Assembly (NCBI GenBank): GCA_965220465.1
Contig: CBDCPZ010000025.1
Span: forward strand, 558,001 to 622,000
Length of the DNA stretch: 64,000 nucleotides
From: JAHDHW01 sp965220465
Lineage (GTDB): Bacteria; Bacteroidota; Bacteroidia; Chitinophagales; Saprospiraceae
Direction: 5' to 3'
Part shown: in pieces, positions 20,601-27,508 of the stretch
Layout: each line of letters begins with the position of its first letter
Position numbering within the stretch: the first letter of the stretch is position 1
Program-made: the position numbers and the translations under genes
The notes under the pieces: generated by a model
The model's database searches: none
Told to the model about the DNA's origin: nothing
Seen by the model: the letters and a program-made list of their open reading frames with translations, nothing else

Positions 20601-23600
20601 TTCTTCGACAATGGCATTAACTATTGTTTCGCATCCATTTTCAGCTAAAACCGTTAAAAAATATTCACCCGGTTCGGTCACTTCAGGATTCTGTTCATCT
20701 GACTCAAAATTATTTGGGCCCGTCCAACTGTAAATTATGCCCGGTGTGCTAGAATTTCCTTGTAATTGGGCTATAAAAATGACACAATTCAAAGTATCAC
20801 CCATCGCAACAGCATCAGGCAATTCTACATCTTCCTCAACAAAAGTACTCACCGTAGTTTCACAGCCGTTTAAGGCATTAACTGTTAAAAAATATTCACC
20901 CGATTCAGTAACTTGCGGATCCTGTTCATCAGATTCAAAACTACTTGGTCCGATCCAATTGTAACTTACGCCAATTGTTGTGGAGTTTCCTTGTAATTGA
21001 GCTACCGTATTGTTACAATCCAAAGAATCACTTATTGCAAAAGCATCCGGTAATTCAACATTTTCATAAACTTCGACATCAATAATTGCCTGACAACCGT
21101 TTGGTGAAGTTATCGTTAAAGAATATTCACCGGGTTCGGAAACCTCAGGATTCTGGTCATCTGACTCGAAATTGTTCGGGCCCGTCCAGCTATAAACCAC
21201 TTCAGGGGTCATGGAATTTCCTTGTAATTCCACAACCAAAGTATTACAATCCAGGGTATCGCTAACAGTAGCAGACACATCCGGCACTCCCGCATCTTGT
21301 TCAACCATGGCGCTTTCTGTTGCTTCACAACCATTCGGCGCCTGAACGGTTAAAAAATATTCGCCGGGCACAGTCACAAAGGGGTTTTGTAAACTGGAAA
21401 TAAAATTGTTAGGACCTGTCCAGCTGTAGCTTACTCCAGGAGTCATGGAAATCCCTTGCAATTGAACCATCGAGGAATTGCAATCCAAAGTATCTCCAAT
21501 CGCAAGGGCATCCGGAATTTCATTATCCAGTTCAACCATTGCACTTACGGTAGTTTCACAGCCGTTTTCCGTTTCAATCGTTAAAAAATATTCGCCAGGA
21601 GCTGTTACTTCAGGATTTTGTTCATCGGAGCTGAAATTATTAGGGCCAATCCAACTGTAAGTCACATCAGAAGTAGTGGAATTTCCTTGTAATTGGCCAA
21701 TTAGAACCGTACAATTTAAAGTATCTCCTATCGCTGTAGCATCGGGAGCATCTACATCCTCATCAACCATGACACTAACCGTTGAATCACAACCATTTGT
21801 AGCTTCAACCGTTAAAAAATATTCGCCAGGTTGGTTTACTTCAGGATTTTGTTCATCGGAGCTGAAATTATTAGGGCCAGCCCAACTATAAGTCACATCC
21901 AGTGTGATCGAATTTCCTTGCAATTGGACCATCAAATCAGAACAAAACAAAGTATCTCCTATCGCTGTGGCATCAGGAATTGCAATATCTTCGAGTACCA
22001 TCGTGCTTGTTGTAAATCCACAACCACTTGCTCCTTCCACCGTCAAAAAATACTCGCCGGGCACTGATACAAAAGGGTTTTGCTGATCACTCATGAAATT
22101 ATTAGGCCCTATCCAGCTGTAAGTCACATCAGGCGTTGAAGAAACTCCCAATATTTGTACAATTTGAAAATAGCAATTTAAAGTATCTCCGAAAGCTGTG
22201 GCATCAGGGACATCCGAATCCTGTTCTACAATAATACTGACTTCATTTGAACAACCATTTTGGTTTGTAGCGATTAAAGAGTATTCTCCGGGCTCGCTTA
22301 CAATAGGATTTTGTTCGTCTGAGGAAAAATTATTGGGACCTGTCCATTCATACAAAACAGCTAAAGGATTGGCATTGGAAAATAATTGAACCACTGAAAC
22401 ATTACAATCCAAAGTATCATCAACTGTAAGAGGTAGTTCGGGAGCTAGAGTATCTATTTCAATTGTCACCTGATCCGACGACTCACAGCCATTATTAGCC
22501 AAAACAAATAAGGTGTATACTCCAGCGTTGTCTACCGTTGGGTTCTGCTCATCAGAAGTGAAATTATTAGGGCCAGTCCAACTATATTCAACATCAGGAG
22601 TTAAGGAATTCCCCTGCAACTGGGCAGTAAGAGAATCACAATTCAAAGTATCTCCAAGCACCGAAATATCTGGAACTTCAACATCTTCCTCAACCATTGT
22701 ACTTACAGTCGTTTCACAACCATTTTCAGCTTGGACTGTAAGAAAATATTCTCCTGGATTAGAAACAAGGGGATTTTGATCATTTGAGGTAAAATTATTG
22801 GGGCCAGTCCAGCTATATTCAACATCAGGTGTCGTAGAGTTTCCTTCAAGCTGAACGATCAAAATATTACAATTTAAAGTATCTCCTGTTGCAGAAGCAT
22901 CAGGCGTTTCAATATCCTCAATCACTGTAATCATTGTTTCATTTGTGCAGCCATTTGCTATTGTAACAACTAAATTATAAACTCCTGGCAAGTCAGTTGT
23001 GGGGTTTTGTTCATCTGAGATAAAAGTATTCGGACCTGTCCAATTATAAGCAGAAGCGGCAGGGATTGAATTCCCAAATAATTGAACACTTGTAATATTA
23101 CAATCAAGGGTATCACTGACGGAAATCGAAGGACTCGGAGGCAAGGTATCCATTTCAACAACAACTCCTAATTGCGATTCACAACCATTTGGTCCAACCA
23201 CAAAAAGAGTATAATCTCCGTCTGCATTTACGATAGGATTTTGGTCGTCAGAAGTAAAATTATTTGGGCCTGTCCAACTGTAAATTACACCAGAAATGCT
23301 TGAACTGCCTTGCAATTGAACCGTTGAATTATTACAGTCTATTGTACCTCCTGTTCCACTGATATCAGGAGCCTCAAAATCCTCTTCAACCATTGTGCTC
23401 ACTGTAGTTATGCATCCATTGTCATTTGATTGCACCGTTAGAAAATATTCACCGGAAACTGTTGCTTCCGGATTCTGAAGGTCAGAAACAAAATTATTAG
23501 GACCAATCCAACTGAAACTAACATCAGGTGTCGTGGAGTTTCCAAACAACTGAGCGATTGAAATATTGCAATTCAGTGTATCTCCAACAGCAGACGCATC

Positions 23601-26096
23601 GGGTGTTTCAATATCTTGTTCTATAAAAGTCGACACAGTCGTTTCGCATCCATTTGGCGCCTGGACAGTTAAAAAATATTCGCCTGGCGCTGCAGCAAAT
23701 GGATTCTGAATATTGGATGTAAAATTATTGGGCCCGGTCCAACTATAAGTCACACCAAGAGTGATTGAACTGCCTTCCAATTGTACAACCAAAACCGTAC
23801 AAGTAAGAGTATCCCCTATCGCAGCAGCATCGGGTGTTCCTATGTTTTGTTCAACAATAATGGCAGCTTCTGAGGTACAGCCATTTGGTGTTTCAGCAAT
23901 CACAGTATATTCTCCCGGAAAGTCTGTGTTTGGGTTTTGTTGATCACTACTAAAATTATTAGGGCCAGTCCAATTGAACTCTGTTGCCTGCGGTGCAGAA
24001 AAAGCAGAAAGCTGCACAATTGTTATGTTACAATCTAATGTATCGCTTACAGCAAGTGTAAGATCTGGTGGTATGGTATCAACATCAACGCTTACAGTAG
24101 ATTCTGATTCACAGCCATTTGGGCCGGTAATCAACAAAGTGTAATCACCTGGTTCATCAACGAATGGATTTGGCTCATCTGTTTCAAAATTATTAGGTCC
24201 GGTCCAATTGAAAACTGCGCCCGGAGTGATTGAAATTCCAGTGAGTTGGACCTGATCATCGTTGCAATCAATACTTCCTCCCAAAGCTATAATATGCGGA
24301 GGATTGATATCTGCTCCTACTCCAACGTTATTCGCCACCACGCATTCGTTTCCGCCCAAAGTATCCGTGACAACCAATAAATAATTTCCCGTTTTATTTA
24401 CAACAGCTATTGCTGAATCTTCACCGCTGATAATTCCGTCGTTGCCATTATCCAAATGAAACCACTCAAAGGTCAATGCCTCCCCTGTTGAACCGGAACC
24501 ATCCAAAATAACCGTTGAATCATTACAACTCAAAGCAGTCGGAAGGACGATGGAAACGGTAGGATCTAAAACAGTCAAATCCAAAATGACAAAACTATCG
24601 CAATTTTCAACAGAATTAAATACATCCGTGCTGATCCCTGTTGACGAATAGTCGTTATTTCCAACGGTATAAGATTCTCCTACACAAATAACAGCGGTGA
24701 GATTGGTGATTATTGAATCTTTTACAAAAAGATTTAAAGTCACCGTGCTGTCGCACAAAGATTCCGCTGGGTGGATTGCGGTGTATACTCCACTCGTATC
24801 GTAAAATTCTCCATCAAAAAGATAGGTATCTTCCGCGCAAATTGTGTCAAATAAAACGGTCTCAATTGCATCTCTGATCGTTAAATCAAAAACAACGGTG
24901 CTGTCACACTCATCCACACTTTCGTAATTAAAAGTATACACACCACTTGCAGTGAGCGTATCAAGCGAAGTAACCATCGTATCGGCAGCTATAAAAGTCG
25001 TGTCATTGCCGTTGACAATCGTATCTGCCAGCGTGTAAATAGTATCAACTCCAAAGATAAAAGAATCGCCCGCACACAAAGTATCAATCAAAAACGTGGT
25101 ATCAATTTCGATAATCGTTACGGTCAAACAAGTATCAGTTACATCTCCGCAAAAGAAGTTGCTAAAGTCGATAAGGTTTTGATTAAGAGAACTGACTGTC
25201 GTATTTCCATCAGGCGGAGGGATATCGATAGTATCAACAATCCGGTAGGCAAAACCATTTATTTTATAAAAGCCTCCACCTAAGCCTGTCAGATCTGGCA
25301 AGGTATCATAAGAAAGGATTGTATCTCCCTGAGAAATAATGTAGGTATAACCATAAATTGAAGTATCTGGATCGCTTCCGCTATAAACAGGATCTAAATT
25401 CAAGACCAGACTTGGATCACCAGCACAGGCGACTATTGCCGAAGTATCCTGAAAGCCTCCTGCATTTGCTTCACATTCAAAACAGTTGAGTCCTTCGTCA
25501 TCACAAAATATTACTGAAAAATCAAGAATATCAGCGGTATTTACGGGAGAAGTATTATTTACACTCAATGTCCAAATGCCATCTACCGAACCCAAATCAA
25601 AGTCTTCAAGGCAACCAGAATTCGGATAATATGACCCAGAATACAATGCTCCCAAAGCCCAGGGCTGGTCATTGTCCCAGGTTGGATTGAAGCCGGGATC
25701 AGGGGAAACTGCTTCGCCACATGGCAGAAAGGTGATTTCCCAGGCAAAAGGACCAGTAAAACCAAAGGTGTTAACGGGAGGACCAATCAAGGTCACTTGC
25801 TGGCCGCCGGGCGAAGTCAAAACCATTTCGAGGCTCCAGATATGATCAGGAATAAATTCGATAACTACCCCACAAACACCCTGACCGGCGCTGGATAAAT
25901 CATTATTTACGGCGCCACCTATTAAAAACTCAAAATCAGTTGCCGCGTTTGCAGGAGTAGTACCCGGGCAATCGGTGCATTCGCAACTTTGAGAAAAACT
26001 AAAACCGGGAAAAAGGAAAAAGACAACCAATACCAGGTAAAAAATTTTACCGGTATGCTTTAAAATGGAATTACAATTTTGTTCTTTTTTGATCAC
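17661..26096 (-). CDS. Giant secreted protein: P-domain, about 26 Ig-like repeats, T9SS type-B tail
   Basis: This 2,811-residue protein begins at a GTG (26096); no ATG gives a better start and the signal peptide (KIFYLVLVVFFLFPGFSFSQ) ends near residue 36. Residues about 50-205 look like a proprotein-convertase P-domain (VVIEFIPDHIWSLEMVLTSPGG; GIWTLSVNNTSP). About 26 Ig-like repeats of near 77 residues follow (about 505-2555). Each carries DTLNCxxxxxQLQGNS, YSWTGPNNFxSDEQNPEV and PGEYFLTVxxxNGCETT. Then come one SprB-like repeat and the type-B sorting domain ending LYKGDVTLFK. By family knowledge it is exported by T9SS to the cell surface or outside. It is the third giant in a same-strand row, separated from the next by 458 bases. 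A structural or adhesive role is likely but inferred; no catalytic domain is seen. Confidence 0.92.
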   Translation of the reverse strand: MIKKEQNCNSILKHTGKIFYLVLVVFFLFPGFSFSQSCECTDCPGTTPANAATDFEFLIGGAVNNDLSSAGQGVCGVVIEFIPDHIWSLEMVLTSPGGQQVTLIGPPVNTFGFTGPFAWEITFLPCGEAVSPDPGFNPTWDNDQPWALGALYSGSYYPNSGCLEDFDLGSVDGIWTLSVNNTSPVNTADILDFSVIFCDDEGLNCFECEANAGGFQDTSAIVACAGDPSLVLNLDPVYSGSDPDTSIYGYTYIISQGDTILSYDTLPDLTGLGGGFYKINGFAYRIVDTIDIPPPDGNTTVSSLNQNLIDFSNFFCGDVTDTCLTVTIIEIDTTFLIDTLCAGDSFIFGVDTIYTLADTIVNGNDTTFIAADTMVTSLDTLTASGVYTFNYESVDECDSTVVFDLTIRDAIETVLFDTICAEDTYLFDGEFYDTSGVYTAIHPAESLCDSTVTLNLFVKDSIITNLTAVICVGESYTVGNNDYSSTGISTDVFNSVENCDSFVILDLTVLDPTVSIVLPTALSCNDSTVILDGSGSTGEALTFEWFHLDNGNDGIISGEDSAIAVVNKTGNYLLVVTDTLGGNECVVANNVGVGADINPPHIIALGGSIDCNDDQVQLTGISITPGAVFNWTGPNNFETDEPNPFVDEPGDYTLLITGPNGCESESTVSVDVDTIPPDLTLAVSDTLDCNITIVQLSAFSAPQATEFNWTGPNNFSSDQQNPNTDFPGEYTVIAETPNGCTSEAAIIVEQNIGTPDAAAIGDTLTCTVLVVQLEGSSITLGVTYSWTGPNNFTSNIQNPFAAAPGEYFLTVQAPNGCETTVSTFIEQDIETPDASAVGDTLNCNISIAQLFGNSTTPDVSFSWIGPNNFVSDLQNPEATVSGEYFLTVQSNDNGCITTVSTMVEEDFEAPDISGTGGTIDCNNSTVQLQGSSSISGVIYSWTGPNNFTSDDQNPIVNADGDYTLFVVGPNGCESQLGVVVEMDTLPPSPSISVSDTLDCNITSVQLFGNSIPAASAYNWTGPNTFISDEQNPTTDLPGVYNLVVTIANGCTNETMITVIEDIETPDASATGDTLNCNILIVQLEGNSTTPDVEYSWTGPNNFTSNDQNPLVSNPGEYFLTVQAENGCETTVSTMVEEDVEVPDISVLGDTLNCDSLTAQLQGNSLTPDVEYSWTGPNNFTSDEQNPTVDNAGVYTLFVLANNGCESSDQVTIEIDTLAPELPLTVDDTLDCNVSVVQLFSNANPLAVLYEWTGPNNFSSDEQNPIVSEPGEYSLIATNQNGCSNEVSIIVEQDSDVPDATAFGDTLNCYFQIVQILGVSSTPDVTYSWIGPNNFMSDQQNPFVSVPGEYFLTVEGASGCGFTTSTMVLEDIAIPDATAIGDTLFCSDLMVQLQGNSITLDVTYSWAGPNNFSSDEQNPEVNQPGEYFLTVEATNGCDSTVSVMVDEDVDAPDATAIGDTLNCTVLIGQLQGNSTTSDVTYSWIGPNNFSSDEQNPEVTAPGEYFLTIETENGCETTVSAMVELDNEIPDALAIGDTLDCNSSMVQLQGISMTPGVSYSWTGPNNFISSLQNPFVTVPGEYFLTVQAPNGCEATESAMVEQDAGVPDVSATVSDTLDCNTLVVELQGNSMTPEVVYSWTGPNNFESDDQNPEVSEPGEYSLTITSPNGCQAIIDVEVYENVELPDAFAISDSLDCNNTVAQLQGNSTTIGVSYNWIGPSSFESDEQDPQVTESGEYFLTVNALNGCETTVSTFVEEDVELPDAVAMGDTLNCVIFIAQLQGNSSTPGIIYSWTGPNNFESDEQNPEVTEPGEYFLTVLAENGCETIVNAIVEEDTEMPDATAIGDTLDCGASLVQLQGNSNTPDVLYSWTGPNNFVSDEQNPEVTNPGEYFLTVLASNGCETTVSAMVEQDSEVPDVSTVGDTLNCAISIGQLQGNSTVFGIEYSWTGPSNFSSGEQNPEVTEVGVYVLTVIAPNGCSAISNAIVLGDFAEPDATALGDTLDCEMLMIQLQGNSTTPDATYSWTGPNNFESDDQNPEVTEPGEYFLTVIAQNGCETTTNAMVEQDADVPDATAIGDSLDCIVTIAQLQGNSTTPDVTFAWTGPNNFSTDEQNPEVTESGEYILTVTAPSGCSAMATAFVIEDSDNPDIAVITDTLSCINPIAQLQGNSTVPGVDYVWTGPNNFSSDEQNPQVADPGEYILTINAPNGCSSEMTIDVLDISELIIAELSSSDTITCENALAQISSNGSTVGSEIEYLWLDSENDSIGNSLQQNVTEGGFYTLIVSSNYSGCSAESEIFIEENTNLPLAEIDPVGSQSINCQNSSIVLSGEGSGPANEIIFEWFFGGNMFSNESQIQVDEAGEYVLQITNFVNGCAAFDTIIIDENIQLPVIEIIPPSELNCIDTQIQIDATNSSVGIEFDYQWISVLGGGIQSGASTLMPTINQDGEYVLIIENTENGCIDSSSVTVISNTELPIAEAGEAEDLNCDNPTAFLNGSGSSTGLNFNYLWTGTGILNGDSSLSPEVNQTGIFTLLVTNIENGCTANDAVTVGGTTDFVSGALVLATDPDCFGVNNGSIQVESEIGGEGPYLYSIDGQSFVQNSFFNGLSAGVYNLTVMDASGCEWDTLITLNFPTDISVNLGEDRVISLGDSINLDPLLNVSFSQIDTFFWQQNDPVFCDTCFNQWVTPFQTSTYSITVLNETGCRSTDEVTIRVEKNRLVYIPNAFSPNNDGTNDKFMIYGGKNVLKIKTFQIFNRWGAVVFERSEFQPDDPQNGWDGTYKGQILNPDVFVYFAEIEFIDGITILYKGDVTLFK
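18440..24545 (-). repeat. Array of about 26 Ig-like repeats with high DNA similarity
   Basis: The unit is about 230 bases. The short block around GAATTTCCTTGCAATTG recurs in nearly every unit from 19.6 to 22.6 kb, as do blocks coding WTGPNNF and PGEYFLTV. Units in the middle of the array are more alike than those at the ends, which fits recent duplication or gene conversion. Confidence 0.8.
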
Positions 26097-26218
26097 CTTT
26101 TTTAAAACTTCAGCTACCCTTCGGGATTATTATTAGCTCAATCCAAACTTCAACGAAATAGAAGTTTGCTGATATTTTATTTTTTATGAAAAATTAATCA
26201 GGCAGGTGTTATGGGTTT

Positions 26219-26235
26219 GCCATTTCAAAAATGGC
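26219..26235. promoter_or_regulatory. Perfect inverted repeat GCCATTT-N3-AAATGGC
   Basis: The 7-bp arms with a 3-base centre lie 123 bases upstream of the GTG start of the 2,811-residue gene. The size suits an operator for a dimeric regulator, or a small hairpin; there is no further evidence. Confidence 0.35.
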
Positions 26236-26486
26236 CTTTCATTATAATCGCACAGGAAGACGCTAATTAGTTGATTTTTTCAATATGGAAAACTGAAAAG
26301 ACTAATGCACCTTCAAAGTATGTTTAACCATTGGTTTTCGCAAATTATTGTTCCTTTTTTCAAGATCCGCCTGCAAAACCTGTACTTATAAATTGAAGTA
26401 ATTCACAAATTACGGCTTTTTTTATAAAAAAGAAGTGAATTTGGCTATTTGTATTTTTTAAAAAACAGCCCATTCCTTTAAACCAA

Positions 26487-26502
26487 TGGTACGAATATTG
26501 CA
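26487..26502 (+). promoter_or_regulatory. Sigma-54 (RpoN) -24/-12 promoter candidate
   Basis: TGGTACGAATATTGCA matches the sigma-54 consensus TGGCACG-N4-TTGCA at all but one conserved base, with the GG and GC dinucleotides separated by exactly 10 bases. Transcription would start near 26513, giving a leader of about 92 bases before the M23 peptidase gene at 26605. Confidence 0.65.
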
Positions 26503-26540
26503 TCTATACTTTAGAAAAAATCGTAATATATAAAAAGATA

Positions 26541-26577
26541 AAATCAACTTGTCTTTAGTCATTTTTCAAGTTGATTT
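26541..26577 (+). promoter_or_regulatory. Leader hairpin of the M23 peptidase gene
   Basis: A perfect 11-bp stem (AAATCAACTTG at 26541-26551, CAAGTTGATTT at 26567-26577) with a 15-base loop lies between the predicted start of transcription and the ATG at 26605. No T-run follows, so it is more likely a transcript-stability or translation element than a terminator. Confidence 0.45.
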
Positions 26578-26604
26578 GATTACAAACAAACTATCTTTTA
26601 AGAA

Positions 26605-27288
26605 ATGAGCAAATTGGTTTTTCTTATCATCATCAGTGGCATTTTCTATTTTTTTTCGATCAATCTTTCCCCCGATAAAAATAATCCGGTGACTGAGGAA
26701 TTTACCTTACACCAAAGTGCTGGTCCTGTCATCGATGATGATCCAAAACCAGCAAAAAGTCCTGAACAATATTACGATAGCATTTTCAGTATGAATCAAT
26801 CTTTTGAAACCGATGGTTTTGACTTTCCTATCGGGAAACCTGATGCACGGCAATATTTCAACGCCCAAACCTTTGGCGAAAATCACCATTTGGGAGAAGA
26901 TTGGAACGGCAATGGAGGAGGAAATACGGATTTGGGTGATCCAATCTATGCTATCGCCAATGGCCTGGTTACTTTTAATGAAGATGTTTGTTGTGGCTGG
27001 GGAAACATTGTCCGGATTGTTCATAAACTTCCAAATCACTCGGAGTACGACTATGTTGAATCACTTTATGCACATATGCACAACATCAATGTCAAACAAG
27101 GTGAATTGGTCAAAAGAGGTCAGCAGATTGGCACCATCGGCACCGCTCATGGACGTTACAGCGCTCATTTGCATTTCGAAATGAGAAATGCTTTAAATAT
27201 GTCGATTGGCCAGGGTTATGCAGAAGATCAAACGGGTTATTTTGCGCCAACTAGTTTTATAAAAAAGAATCGACCGTTAAAAAAATAG
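26605..27288 (+). CDS. Secreted M23 family metallopeptidase (peptidoglycan endopeptidase type)
   Basis: This 227-residue protein has a hydrophobic N-terminal segment (residues about 4-22, LVFLIIISGIFYFFSINL) that serves as signal peptide or anchor. The M23/LytM-type domain spans about residues 85-210. The zinc-site motifs are HLGEDWNG (His-x3-Asp) near 92-99, SLYAHMH near 153-159 and HLHFEMRN near 191-198. M23 enzymes usually cut peptide cross-bridges in peptidoglycan or act in cell-wall remodelling. It is a single gene read away from the giant-protein block, with a sigma-54-like promoter and leader hairpin upstream and a T-rich terminator downstream. Confidence 0.9.
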   Translation: MSKLVFLIIISGIFYFFSINLSPDKNNPVTEEFTLHQSAGPVIDDDPKPAKSPEQYYDSIFSMNQSFETDGFDFPIGKPDARQYFNAQTFGENHHLGEDWNGNGGGNTDLGDPIYAIANGLVTFNEDVCCGWGNIVRIVHKLPNHSEYDYVESLYAHMHNINVKQGELVKRGQQIGTIGTAHGRYSAHLHFEMRNALNMSIGQGYAEDQTGYFAPTSFIKKNRPLKK

Positions 27289-27304
27289 CCCTGATCTTAA
27301 TTGG

Positions 27305-27336
27305 AAAAACGCGCCAAATTGGTGTTTTTTTTTTAG
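27305..27336 (+). terminator. Terminator after the M23 gene
   Basis: The arms AAAACGCGCCAA and TTGGTGTTTT form an imperfect stem followed by a ten-base T run starting at 27325. It lies 17 bases after the stop. Confidence 0.65.
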
Positions 27337-27338
27337 AA

Positions 27339-27381
27339 GGCGAATAAATTCGCCTATACGGTAACGGCGAATTTATTTGCC
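27339..27381. repeat. Pair of GGCGAATAAATTCGCC-type palindromes (REP-like)
   Basis: A perfect 16-base palindrome, GGCGAATAAATTCGCC (27339-27354), is followed after 11 bases by a near copy, GGCGAATTTATTTGCC (27366-27381). The pair can fold as two small hairpins or one larger one. This layout resembles REP-type extragenic palindromes; no transposase gene is nearby. Confidence 0.6.
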
Positions 27382-27446
27382 AAAAAAGCAGTTGGTTCGC
27401 TGCCTAAATTTAAACTACTCCTACGCAACAAACTCTGAATTAGAAT

Positions 27447-27487
27447 TAAAAAAACCCTCTGAATTATTAAACCCAGAGGACTTTTTT
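27447..27487 (-). terminator. Terminator of the PKD metalloprotease gene
   Basis: The stem CCTCTG/CAGAGG (27456-27461 with 27474-27479), flanked by A- and T-runs, gives a minus-strand hairpin followed by a run of T. It lies 20-60 bases past the stop at 27509. Confidence 0.75.
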
Positions 27488-27508
27488 AAACTTTATTTTA
27501 AAAAATCT

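Larger units (their letters stand above)
26097..26604. other. Divergent intergenic region between the 2,811-residue gene and the M23 gene
   Basis: No gene lies in these 508 bases. They hold a perfect inverted repeat (26219-26235), a sigma-54-like promoter (26487-26502) pointing right, and an 11-bp leader hairpin (26541-26577). Confidence 0.6.

Noticed and set aside
18376..23943. Repeated plus-strand frames of similar sequence opposite the Ig-repeat gene
   Set aside because: They look like a protein family because the underlying repeats are antisense to real coding DNA.
18440..24545. CRISPR-like regular repeats
   Set aside because: The period is about 230 bases and lies within an open reading frame; there are no short identical repeats with unique spacers and no cas genes.
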